Below, in pieces: positions 48,801-61,700 of a DNA stretch of 64,000 nt. Source of the stretch: Anarhynchus alexandrinus. Its lineage: Eukaryota > Chordata > Aves > Charadriiformes > Charadriidae. The stretch is from assembly GCA_008711295.1 (NCBI GenBank), contig VUYV01000080.1:1401104-1465103 (forward strand), read 5' to 3'. Under the pieces are notes generated by a model, which saw only the letters and a program-made list of their open reading frames with translations, was not told the origin of the DNA and searched no databases. The translations under genes were made by a program, and so were the position numbers. Numbering within the stretch: the stretch's first letter is position 1; every line of letters begins with the position of its first letter.

Positions 48801-51800
48801 CCGCGGGGGTTTGCCGTGGCCCTGCCCTGTGTTCGCTTGGGGTGCCCTGGGCCGGGCCCCGTGGTGCTGGGGAGGTGGCATGAGGATGCTCTATGGCAGG
48901 ACATGCTGGGGTCGGCGTCCTGGCCAGTGCTCCTGGGGCAGGACAGTGCGTCTCAATAGCACCTTTGGCCTCAAAGATTTTTACCTGAAGAAATGAGAAC
49001 TAGCGTGTGTTCCCCGGGCAAGCACCAGGGAGAAAGAAGAGCTTGCTCCTCAGCGAGCCTCTCCAGCAGCGCTTGAAACAGCAGTGAGGATGGAGCTGGG
49101 GTTGACTGGACCCAAGTGGGGCACTGGGACAGCCCGGCTGTTAATCCTTCCACTGGGGTCTTGGCTTGGCTGTTCTGGCATTGTAAAAAGGAACTGATGG
49201 GTCTGAAAGCTGAACGGCAGAGCTGTGAGAAAAGTTGAGACAAGCCTGAAGTGTTTCCTGAGTACCTCCAGGGTCTGGGCTGGGAATGAGGGGTGCAGGA
49301 GTAGGGAAGCCCTGTAGCGCTATGCCAGCCTGCTGTCTCCCTGCCCAGCCGGACTGCAGATACCTTGTGGGCGGCAGAGTTCAGCCCCACAGCTCCACAT
49401 CAAAACCCTCCCTATTTGACTTCCTGTGATGCAGCTTTTTCATTGCTGTGTACTCCCCACCAAACGTGCGTGTGATAGTCTGGTGGTTCCTAGGCAGTTT
49501 GGGGGAATTAACAGCGAATTGTTGGTCTGTTTACAGTTTTATCTAATAATTTTTCCTTTATTCTTAGTGGTTGTACCCAGCAGATAGTGGCACTTGCCTG
49601 TCCTTGCTTTTTGCTCTTGCTGCAGTCGTTAAGTTTTGTATTAGGCAAACTTCCTTGATGACAAATTGGCCACTCCCACTCTTTGGTCATGCCTGGAGCC
49701 CTTTTCCGTATAGCAGGGATTGCATTGCGAGGACACTGACAGGGCCAAATGCCATTGTCCCCAGATAATGATGCCTGCCTGGAGATGTGGTGTCACCGAT
49801 GCAGGTTGAGGGCTTTGGCTTCCCTACCAGCCTGGCCAGCAGCTGTTCCTTGGCATTTCCCAGGTTCATTCCATGCAGCAAGTCTGTGAGTATTTGGCAG
49901 CTTCTTCCCAACTTGAATCTCTGTTCCTGCTCCATTCCTGAGCTCTGAGAAGCCACTGTACGGAGTGAAGTGGTTGCAGTGCCTCCAGAGGAATCTTTCC
50001 CACCCCAGTCAAGACGTGGAAGGGTCCTCATCACTTACTGAAGGACAGACCTGGGAGCTTTTTCTTCCAGTTCCAGATAAGTTTCAGAAAAAAGCATCAA
50101 GAAAAGAGGATGGACAAAGAATTTATGTGTTTTGAACTGATTGGGCAGTTCTTGTTTCCTTGCTACATATTGATATTTTATACTTGTTCTACTCACCCCA
50201 AGTCTTCCACCTTTAGTTTATTTCTGTGCCAAAGGCTGAGAGCGTGGCCAGGCTGCCTAAAATCAGACTGATCTGTGCTGACTGCCTGTCGGTTCCTGTG
50301 CTGATGGCCAAGCTCTCCTCAGGTCTTCCTGTGTTAATTCTTCTGTAGCTTTTCTTCCATCGTGAAGCACAATTGAGAATGCTATCCCTTCTGTTCACTA
50401 TCTGCTTGGATCTGCAGGAAGGTGCTTTAGACCTGCTTGCTGAAAGGCTGTAAAATGCCCCATGCTTTAGCTGGTTGCTTTTAGCCCACACTTGTTTTCC
50501 TACCCTAGTTTAGGCTGCAATACAACTGCTCCCATAGCCCAGACGATGGGAAAGTATGAATCAGAGGTGGGAGCAAGGACAGGGACTTCCCTGCTTTTCT
50601 GCCTGGGAGACACAGAGCTGCATGGCCTGCTGTCGCTGTGCGGCAGGTTCCCTTCGTTTAGGGACTCTGTTAGGGTGGAAAAGTCAATATCCTTCGATAG
50701 TGACGGGGACTCCACGTTCTGGACCTTTTGCCCTTTTGTCTAGCCACTGTACTCTCTGGTCACAGCCAGGTCACCCTGCCTGGGGCAAGCACTGGCTTCT
50801 TTCAAGCCAGCCCTTTATTTTAGGTGTCCCTGGTGTGCTCTCTCCATGGCAGAGTGGCAGCCCTGGATTATCTGCGTAACCACACTGGAGTCCCTCATCT
50901 CATCTCACTGTGCTCTGGTGCCCTGAGAGCGATGAGAAAGTCCCATGTGAACTCGAACGCATGAGCTTTCAGTCCCCACGCCAGCCTGTGTGTGCGTGGA
51001 GAGAGGCATTTGCTGTGGCGCAAAGCGAGGCAGCAGCTGAATTCCAGCTCTCCTGTGGCTTTAAGGTCTGCCTCTCTCCCTCCCCACCACCTCAGGAATG
51101 GGAGTGTGCGCCAGAGCTGCTCTGTTGCTCTTGCAGGTCAATGCTCTGCTTAGTTCAAGGATCGTTTTGGCAGCCGTGCCCTTCTCATGCCTTCTCTGTT
51201 CAGCGTGGAGTGGAGTTCAGCACTGCAGCCATTGAATTGAAATTACTAGCCCCAGCGTAAATGCCAGGCACAAATGTAATCCCGGGATGCAGGTGGAATT
51301 TGCTGACACATCCCCATGGTGCGTTGTTTCTCAGTGGTATCTTTTTCTGACCTGAGTGGCCAAGCGAAAACTTAGTGTCTTGATTAGAAGAGAAATCAGT
51401 CATCATCCTGTGCTTCTGGTTTTGAACCCAAAACGTGGTTTTGCAGGATGATACTGGAGCTGAGAGGGAGCAGTGATGCTTAACTGCATGGCAAAGCAGC
51501 ATGCCAGGCTGTTGGTCCCTGTGCTGCTGGCATTTCTGCAGTGGCCGAGCTGTCTCTGAGCTGTCTTGTCCTCATGGACTTCTCATGGCCAATAGGACCC
51601 TCTGCTCTTCAGCTTGAACTTGTGGGCGACCTCGTGTGCTGCTTTGGCTCAGCGTGTGACTGCACTTGAGGCCACTTGTTTCCTGGAGCTGATGTAGGTG
51701 AGAGTTGTTTCCATGCTGTAGAAACACAAGAGGTTGTACCTAGCTACCAGGTGTAAGAGCAGCTTTAGGCACTCTCAATCAGTTAGTTTCAGATCAATGC

Positions 51801-54800
51801 GCTTGATCTTGTTGAAAGCTTTTTAATTTTTTTGAAGGGGTACAAACCCTTATTTTGAAATGTGTATTGGTATTAAAACCTGTTTATTTTACGTTGTTGT
51901 TAACTCGCTTGTTCAAGCTTTAATCCAAAGCCCCAGAGCTCCAAGTGAGGAACTTGGTGTGAACTCAACATCTTTTTCATTTAGAAAAAGAGGTTATCCT
52001 GTCTAATAGTAAAGAACAGAAATTGCACCCTGCAATGGCATGGAAAACAATAGCAAATCACAGTTGTATGACTCCCTGCCCTCCCCTCCCCCCATGACTT
52101 TGGGCTGTGTGAGGCTGACAGCACATTAACAGGTCAGCTTGCAGCTCATACATTTGCAAGCTCTTGTTATTTTAAGTGTGTCACCACAGCTGCGTTTAAA
52201 ATAACCTCTCCAGCCAAATTCACATGATGGAGGGATGATGTGCACCCGGGCTCTTATGGTCTTGTCCTTTCCTGTTAGAAATAGGTCTTGTGAGGAGCTG
52301 CCATGCTGCTGTTAGAAGTGCCTGCTATGGGGAGGTTTGGGCTGGAATAAAGGACCACCCCAGCCTAGTGGGGTGCGCACAGGCTGGGGTGTGTGGTGGC
52401 CCCTGTGTGCATTTGATGTGACATTCGTAACGGCTGTGGCAGCGCTCCAGCTGACGTCCCGAAGCTTGCAAGCAGGCTGTGCAATAATAAAAGGTGCTAG
52501 CAAAATAACTGTAAGCGAGTGCAGCTGTACGGTCACTCCAACAGTGACAACTTTGGCCTCTATATTGTGTGTCAATAAGTGCAAGCCAAAATCCATTAAT
52601 TACTAGTAATGATGTTTGGGTTTGACTTCCAGCCCAGCCAGTTCGCCCTGGGCTTTTCCCAGCTCATGTTTCTACAATAAAATTTCCAAGTGTAGTTTTA
52701 TTGCTGTTGTGAGCAGCAGAACGGACTCCTGTTCCTTTGCCGTAGGGTTGGGTTGGCAGAACTAGGGATTGCATCAGTCTCTGACCTTCCTCCACCCCAA
52801 AACTCTGACTGAGTTAAATGTAAAGGGGAAACTTCCCTGACTGGTAACTAGCGGGGATTTACCGTGGGGCAGGTGATGTGGTTCATACCCAGAGCCATGG
52901 GGATGTGGCAGCTGCTGTCCTGTTGTGCCCACAGCCTGCCATGTGAAGGTGCCTCCATCTCTGCTGGTTCTCCTGGATGTTCAACAGCTGCTTTGCCGAG
53001 CTGTCCTTGCAGCGAGGACAAGAGCTGGTTTGCAGGCAGATATCAGAGATGGCTGTGCTGGCACACATGAGGTGGGACAGGAGTGTGGACAGGGGGAAGG
53101 ACAGGCAGCATAAGCTGGTGCTGCCAGTCTGGATGCACCCTGACCTGCCCCGTGCAGGGGCATGTTCTTCCTTTCCTCCTTCCTGTCCCTATCTCTGAGC
53201 TCCTGTGTCTCCACAGGGAAACAGTGGTGGTTACTAGTCATTGGCCGACACAGTCCTCATCTCGAAGCTGTACGAAAGGTCCTGCTGCTTCCTTCTGCAG
53301 CGGCTGCTTCTAGTACACCCCTGCCCTGTGTTGGCCCAGCTGCTTCTGCAGCTCCATGGCAAAACCGCTCCAGAGAGGGGCAAGCTCAGCACGTTCTCCC
53401 GCTGCGGGCCTGGGAACCATCCCTGGCCGAGCAGGCAGTGGCAGCTAAGGCTGTGCCATGGCCAGACCTCTGTGCTGGCAGCCACAGCTGCCAGCAGTAC
53501 CCCTGTGCCTGTGCTGGTCACATCTGTGCTGCCATTGCTCTGGAGTAAGTTGCAGGGTCACACAGGGCTTCTGCTGGCATACTCACGCCTGTGCCTAAGC
53601 CGGTTGTAGGATTCACGTCCCTTGTTACAGCTTCATTAGGCCAAATCACTTTTATTTTTATAGCAGGATGATCCACTGATAGCTGTAAAGCCGAGTGGAG
53701 ATGAGGCACAGGTGGCTTTCACTGCAGGCTGGTTTTGCAAGGTCATTCACAGCCGGGTGAGAGCACAGGCGATGGCCAAGCTGGCAGCACGTGTGGTGAC
53801 ACCACAGTGGCAGTCCCATCCAGGCAAGGATGTCAGGGACACTTTCATTCACCTCCTCGTGTTTTTATTTTGCTTTTTCACATCTACATTCACTGGTGTG
53901 CTAAGGTCGCTTTGTGATTCGAGCATGTTTGTGACCTGGGGGAATGGTGTGAGGAAACCAAGCTTCTCTCACTTGTTTACTGGGGGAAACTTGACCCAGG
54001 CGGGTGGCGGCATCTGACCCCCAGCCTCTTTGCTCTGTGCTAATCGCTGTGAATGTCACAACACGGCTGGGTTTTCTGCTGGGCGCAGATCGGGTAGCGA
54101 TCGGATAGTGTGGTACAGCTCAGTTGTGTACAGCGCGTGGGAGTCCCTTCCCTGGGGCTCGGAGCCCCTCTGGGCTGCAGCTCGCAGAGGGACACAGCTA
54201 CCCAGTTCTAATTGGGAGTGTTCAGCGTGACTGTAGAAGCGCTAACGAGCGGTGCAGTCATGGGCATGGAGCGGACCTGACCCCTTCCATACTTCCTTGC
54301 GGAGCTTGGCACGGCAGCAGCTCTCCTTGAGGATGTATAGCTCCTATGGGATTCTGCATGGGACATTCCCACCTCGTACAGCCTCTGGTTGGGATGCTGC
54401 TGACCTGATGTGCGCTAGAGACTGGGGCCTGATTCAGAGGTTGAGAAGGTCTGGTGGGTGTAGGTCCGGGTGGGGTGTAAGTCTGTCTAACCCAGCCCTG
54501 TGGTGTGTGTGAGCTGCTGTCATGGTGCTACAGAGCAACACTGGGGACTCCTAGCTACACTTTAACTGCTGCAGCCAAGGTTTGATTTCCAGGTGAGAAA
54601 AGGAGTGTGTGTGAGTATTGCAAGAAAACTGAGAGGGTGATGGTTGATGCTCTGCTTACCCTTCCTTTTATACCTTTTTTTTTTTAAACGTGCAAGCTTG
54701 CGAGAGCTGGAAGGTGGAAAAGCAAGTCAGCCAGGCTGCTTTGGGTACAAATTCCTATTGCAGCTGTATCCAGGGGCTCTCCAGGTATATATTAAAGCAA

Positions 54801-55690
54801 GAAAAATACCTGGCACAATTTTATTTTTTTTTTTCTCTTTTCCTTTCCCCCCGGCAAGAAGATCTTACAGGCACGGTGCAATAGTTCCTTTTAGGAGGAT
54901 TCAGGATTATGTCTGCAGCTCTGTGGTCTGCCAGTTGCTCTTTGCAAGAAATTTTTCTGTAGGACTGCAGTGGGGAGGAACATGTATGTGTGGTACTGCC
55001 AATCTTTGCTGGAAACCGAGACATTGATGTTAGAACAGCCCTGCGTTTGCTCCTTGCCTTCTCAGTCCTGAGCTCTTTAGCATGCCCTCAGCCCTTGCTA
55101 AGCTTTTCCATGGGGTTACAATAGTGAGAAATGTGTTCCTTTTAAAAGCAAAGGCTGAGGTTCTCACCTAGTTGCGTGACCTTGGGAGCTGCAGCTTTAA
55201 GGAGTGGGGAGAAGAAAAAGAAGCAGATGTTTTGGGGCTTGCGGTGGAGTTGAGAGAGCTGGTGGTGGAGCACGTGGTGCAGTTTGGGGATGCAGACCTG
55301 TGGGAGTGGGCTCCAGCTGCTGTGCCAGGTCCAAGGCAGGTGGGCAGGTGGTCTCTCCTTGAAGCTGGGGCTGCTGTGCTGGGGCTGCTGTCCCATGGCC
55401 CTGACTGGCAGCCAGGCGCCCCTGTGCGTTTGCAGGGTACAAGCTTTCCTGCGGACAGCGCTTTTCCTAGGACCATCTTTAAGTCGTCCTTTGCATCCTC
55501 TGGTTTCACGTGAGATGCCAGCTCTTGCTTTGACCTGGTCCCAAGAGACCCTCAGGGAGCTCAGCAGATTGAGACATGTTTTTTCATCCTGCAGGGAAAG
55601 CAGCTCTCCGTGCTTCCCTCCTGGGGCACTGGGCTGGGTGCTCTGCCCTGCTGGTGTAATAGCACCTTTCATGCTGTCGTCTTGTTTCAG
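48533..55690 (+). other. Presumed first intron of TTLL4
   Basis: About 7.2 kb without coding sequence I can support. AT-richer blocks lie at about 50060-50220, 51770-51930 and 52470-52690. The last contains a 12-bp palindrome, ATTACTAGTAAT, next to ATTAATTA. Further noncoding 5' exons could be hidden here. Confidence 0.5.
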
Positions 55691-55700
55691 GCCAGTGAAG

Positions 55701-55712
55701 ATGCTGCTGTAG
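55701..55712 (+). other. Minimal uORF in TTLL4 5' leader
   Basis: ATG CTG CTG TAG follows the acceptor at 55690 within the first coding exon. Its stop codon is directly followed by another ATG (55713) that is in frame with the TTLL4 protein and 13 codons upstream of the start chosen by homology. Confidence 0.6.
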
Positions 55713-55751
55713 ATGACTGACTTGCTTGTGCCTCAAGTGCTATGGCTCTAC

Positions 55752-58700
55752 ATGGCCTCTGCAGGACCAGAACGTGCTAATCTGGGCCCCAAACAGGAGA
55801 AGAGCGTCAGGCTCGAGTCGGGCACCCTTCCGGCAGGGGCAGCTCAGCCACACCGGGTCTGGCACTTCACTCAGCAGCAGGCAAAACCCATCTGGAATTT
55901 AGAGAAGAGGTATGTGAGTGCTTTCCAGGATCACAACCTGCTGCCCTCAGGGATCCCTCTGCAGCAATCCTGCTTCTTGTGCCCACCATCCCTATGCCAC
56001 GCACACCCTGGTGAAGACACCCTCCCAAGTCTGCCCTTGGCCCAGCCCTGCCTGGACCTGGGTGGGAGCGCTCTGCTTTACCAACGCTCCTGCCTCAGAC
56101 CCAAGCCCTACGGGTTTCCTTTCCGAAGCCCCCCAGACACCAGCTCTGCCACAGGAAGGGTGATGTCTTCCTTGCTGATGGAGCCTTGCCTGCTGCCTGT
56201 GCTGATGGAGGAGCACTCTGGGACTGGGGTGAAAGGCTCTGCCCTCAGCTCAGGTCGGCAGGCTTCCAGCTCCTGTAGACCAGTGCTCAACAATAACTCC
56301 TTCCTACGGCCAAGCAGTGCTAAAGTGCCTTTGCTGCAGTCACCAGAGATCAAGAAGGTGAAAAACACCCATGGCTTCCCTGCCCTGCCATGTCCCCATT
56401 CTGGGGATGATGGAGACAGCGTCCCTGGCAGTCTGGTCAATGGAGCAGTGAAAAGCAGCAACCTTGTGTTGGAGCAAACTGCGGTCCCCTTCCCAACCCT
56501 TGTGCCCAGCGGTGCGATCCTCAGGAAGGACCGGTGCTCATGGGAGGATGCTGAGAGGAGAGCACACAGCTTAAAAGAGAAGGAGACGGAGATCAGCCTC
56601 ACGGAGGCTGTGCAGCAGCTGCCCGGACAGACTGCCACACACAATGGCTTTAGACATGAAGTCGAAAGCTCTGGCCTTACAAATGTGGGAAGCCTGTCCA
56701 ACCAGAACAGCAGATGGGGGCAGCACATCATAGCGGAGCTCACCCCGAAAGAAATCATCACTCCTCTGAACTTAGAGCATCGCCTTAATGGTAACTCGAG
56801 CCTTATAGGCACCAATGGTGCTGTCGTCTGCACTAAGCGTATCAGCGTCCATCTCTTGGCCTCACGTGCTGGCTCTCCGGACCGCACTGCTGACTGCCAG
56901 CTTGTGAGCATGCTGAGGTCTCGCAGTGGAGACCGGGTGCCGAGAGCAGAGCCTCCACACCTCGCTGCTGTCTCCGAAGTGGCAACTCGGATGTCCACCA
57001 TCCAACTGGAGAAAGAAGAGAAACGGGCCCAGGCTGTGCTCCCGGGAAAGCTTGAGTAAGTAGAGCCAGGAGGAGGAGGGAGGCTGTGGCAGGGTGAGCT
57101 GGGCTGGCTGTTGTGTTTGTGTGTGTTGGGAGAGGATGCACTGTGGGCACTATGGGGGTGGCCGTAAGGATAACCATGGGCTGCATCTCTGAGCAAAACC
57201 CATCTGCGGCATCTTGCTGCAGGGGGAGCCTTCCTGCCACCCCCAGCTTGATGCAAGCACTCAGGGTGGCTCCAAGACCTTCCACCTTCTCCTTCAGCCA
57301 CAGCATGGAATTGTTGTGTGGCATTTCTAGCTCATTCCCTGCACAGCCACATGGCCCTGTCTGCTGTGGCAGGCTCTACACGTTTGCTGGGTGAAGCCTG
57401 CTGTCGAGTCCATTCCAGTAATGCTTTTCTGGGCAGGGACATGGGTTCCTAAAGGAATGCGGAGCTGATGCAGGACAGGGAGGGCACAAGGACACGGAGC
57501 TCCTGCTCCTGCTGAGGGAGGGTGTCTTTGTGGCTCGCTCTGTCTGCTCTGGAAATGTTCCCTCTCAGGGTGCATTGGGGCCACTCCATCTTGCTAGCTT
57601 GGGATGAGTGATTGTACACCAGTACTGGGCAGGGCAGTGCTGTCACTCCCCTGCCTGCGTTATCTCATGCTGCCTCATGGGCTTCTGAGTCTTTTGGTCC
57701 CAGAAAGCACATGCCACTCCTTCTGATGTGATGTCTTTTGTCCCAGTGTCACTGCTGAGCAGTCACCGCTGGAGCCATGCCATCCCCAGGATGAAGCGGA
57801 GGAAGAACTTCCTGATGGCCTGGATGAGAGCTGCAGTCAGGAGGAGGATGAGGACAGTGAGTGGTTGTTCCCCGGGGAGACCTGTGCTCTGTGCCTTGAG
57901 GTGGGTGGGGAGTGTGGGGGCCATCTGGGAGCTGGGGGTGAGCACAGCTGCCCTCCTGTCTTACATTCATGCTGTCATTTCAGGATGATCTAGAGATTGT
58001 GCTGAACCCAAAAGCAATGTAGCAGCAAGGAGGAACTGCATATGTTCCTCTGGGGAGCAGGCTAGGGTTCACCACTGTCCTGCTCCAAAACCTACCCATC
58101 TCCTCTCTGTGCAGGGCTATCAGCTCCACCCCTTGCCCTGCCTTTTATGTCACCAATTAGTGAGCAAAACCTAGGATCCAAGGATTTGGGCAGCTGGGAA
58201 GGGTCTGTCCCCTGGAGCATTTGTTTTCTCTCTTCCCTTAACTCTGTGTGCATTCACACCCCACAGAGACAAAACTTGAGTCTGTCCCCTCCTGCAGGTG
58301 ACTCGGATGCTTCTTCTGTTGCTGGCGTGTCATCCAGTGGCTCTGTGGCTCTTGTATCCAGGTTAGTAGCTGTAAATAGTGCATTGAATTTGGAATCTTT
58401 GTCCAAACTTGTCCATCTTTGCCCTCCCTGGTGACAGAGGAGAGCTGTAGCGTGTGGGGAAATGGAGTGAAGGTAGCAACAGGCTTCCCAACCAAAATGA
58501 GTGTCCTTGCTACCCTGCAGACCAAAGCTACCTCTCTCGCTACAGACAGCAGCCTGCAAAATGTTGAGGGGCACAGCAAAGCAGGGGTCCTGATTTCACT
58601 GCCACTGCCAGTTGCTGGGTTAGGTTTACTGGATTAAATTGTGCTCTTGCAGAGCCGTTGCCTTGTAGATGAAGCAGAGTGGAGGTGTCCTGAGCCAGAG

Positions 58701-61700
58701 ATTGCAAACGCTCCTTGGGGTCTTGTGCCTCAGCATTGCATCCTAGAAACAAGTCCTGGAGCCTGGGTTTTTCTTTAGCTTTTGGAAGAAGGTTTCTCTG
58801 GGAGGGACTGATCAGCCTGTGGTCATCTGAGCCCTGCCTCTGTGACTCCTGGCAGACCTTTGTGGGACCTGTTCTTGCCCATCCAGCAACACGAGCTGGT
58901 CCTTGCGGCTATGCTGCCCTGTGCACCAGGGCTGCCTTGGGCTTTGCTGTCTGCCCGACAGCTTGCTGGTTTCCATGATACCATTACTCACCTGGGAGGT
59001 GAGGAAGGCTTCCTGTGAGCAAGTGTTGAACCTTGGGGTGCTGCAGGGCTCTGGGTGTGCACGTGTGATTGTGAAAGTCCTGTAGAGGTGACAAATTGGA
59101 CGAGCAGCTGTTTGTGGCAGGATGTGGCAGGCTGGCCTCTGGGGGCAGATGAGGGAAAGCAGTGCTTGAGCCAAATGCCTCCTGCGTCGGGAAGAGAGGG
59201 ATGTTGGCCACTTCTCTGTGCGGGCTGTGCACTGGGCTGGCCTTGAAGCCTTTGCAGCTGTCTCCTGCCTTCAGCCTGTTGCGGGCAAAACCAGTTTTGT
59301 GCCAGGGAATGTTAATCAGTATAATCTTTTGCCAATTAACAAACTTCTAATCACCAGTTCTGGTACTGAAAAAAATATATATGTACAAGGACTTAGGGAA
59401 AACACCTCTTCTTCCCCTGTCCTGATCTCCAACCCCCTCACCACAGGCTACAGTCAGTCCCATCAGCAAGATAAGGGGTGTCCTGGGAGACTGGGGTAAA
59501 TGTATTGTGGTTCCTTTTCTTTTGTGGCTCTGTTCCGTAGTGGATTGCTCTGGTGTGGCTTCTTCCACTGGCTGCAGTGGCATATACTTGAATATATGTT
59601 CATTATAAACTCTACTTTTAGTGTCATCACAACCTTAATAGATATGTTATAAATTCTACCCTTCCTCCCAGGTGTTAGGGATTGCTATGTTAAGAAGTTG
59701 TATATACAGTCAGTAAAACTCCAGCCCTCTTCCCTGCGGCACACCAAAACCAAGAAGGTTACAACAGCTAAATCATATACACATTACAGCCTCCACCCCT
59801 TGTTCCTGTGGACTAGGTTATAGGGTTTGTCATGTAACAAACTCCACCCCTTGCCCTGGCAAAACACAAAATCCTTGGGGGTTACAACACTTGGCATGCA
59901 CGTTCATTGCAAGCTTGCCACCTTCTCGCTGCTGACTGGGTTACTGACCTTAGCGCCTGTTGCTTCCACCACATTGCAATGATGCAAATTCCCAATACCA
60001 GGATCAAGGCTCCTTACGGCTTCCCCCTTCCTCCCTGTGTTACTTTTCGCCTTTAGCCAACTGTCTACCGCTTCATCTCTCCTAGGAACGGCATTGAGTG
60101 CCTGACCCAGCCTGCTGAGGATCAGGAGAAAGTGCTCAAACCAGCTCTTGTCTGCAGTTTATTCCCTAATGTGCCTCCAACTATCTACTTCAGTACTCGG
60201 GATGAGAGAGGTGAGCTGGGGTCTGTTGCTGTGCAAGGTGAGAGCAGCCAGCCCATTATTAGCAAGCAGTGGTGCCAGCGCAGGGCTGGGAGCTGGCCGG
60301 CAGCAGCTCCCCTTCACCCTTCCCATGATGAGACCCAGCACCACTGTGAGATCCAAGGGGATGAAGTAAAATGATGGCTGCTCCCACAGCCTGGAGCATG
60401 CGTCAGGCTGCCACCAAATGTTCCAGCATCCTGGATCTCCCCCAACCGTGGGTTCTTCTGCTCCATGCTTGTTCTGCAAAGGGGACTACGCACCCTCCTC
60501 TGAAGGCCTGGTGCCTGTGCAGCAAAATAAGAATTTCCCTGGGTGAAGCAGTAGAAGATCAAGGTATTGTGTGTGTTTTCCTTGTGTCCTTATCTTTTTG
60601 CCTTCTTAGTGGAAAAGCTGCCTTGGGAGCAGAGGAAGCTGCTGCGATGGAAAATGTGCGCAGTCACGCCGAACATAGTGAAGCAAACCGTTGGCAGGTC
60701 CCACTTTAAAGTCAGCAAAAGTAAGTTGTGGGAGGCTGGCAGCATCTGATACGTCATGTCCTCCCTCGCCTCCAGCCCGTGGGCGTGAGAAGGCAGACTG
60801 CCTGTGAAGAGCAGAGCAGGAGTGATACAGGCTTGGTTCTGCAGGATGCTGGGTTCCTGTTTCTGCCTGTCTGACCTGCAATATCCGAGCTCTGTGGGTC
60901 CTGGCAAGGCCTGATCTCCCTCTTGGCTTGTCCCTGGCATGGACCACAAGGACTTAATCCCAGGTTGTCAGGAGCTGAGGCAGCTTGTGGGGCAGCAGAG
61001 CTGTGCTTCAGCTTGTTCGAACTGTGCCTCTAGATGGTGCTGCCACTCTAAGGAGGCTGGCACTCATCTGGTGCTAACCCCAGCACCACTGTCCCTTGTC
61101 CCCACGTGCTGAGGAAGAAGCCATCCTCTCTGACCATAGCCAGGGAGTTCTTAGGGTCGGGATCTTGTTGCTGAAGAGACGTGTAGGAGAGGGCTGGGGC
61201 TGGGAAAGCACTGAACATTTGCAGCTATGATCCACACCCTGGCATGTGATCTCCCAGCAGTACTTACGGGGCTCCTGCATGTGTCAAGAGACCTCTGCAC
61301 TGACCATTTTGGGACTCTTAATGCGACAAGCAGGGCACAGCATGACTTAGGAAGTCATGCAATCCTACATGTCTGTCTGCAGTACAGTGCTGATTAGCCA
61401 ACTGCTTCATTCACCTGCTGTAAAGCAGGGAAATCAGTGGTATTGAACGATTAAAGCATTCATTTGACCCTGTGTCTGCCCAGATCCCTGCAACAATCAT
61501 GTTTGCAAGGATATGACCCACCTGGTTAACTGGATCTCACTCATAGCCCTTGTTTGTTGCTTCGCAGTAACCAGTATGAGTGCTTTGTGCTATTGCTGTG
61601 CAGCATCGCTGGCCCCCTTTTGCTAGCTCCCGGAGATGGGGTGCTGGTGGGTTGAGAGGGCGTTGTGGGTGGCAGGGTACTCAGTCATGGACTTTTCTGT

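Noticed and set aside
56108..57301. 397-codon open frame on the minus strand
   Set aside because: It lies wholly antisense to the first coding exon of TTLL4 and has no family features. It is an expected shadow of GC-rich coding sequence.
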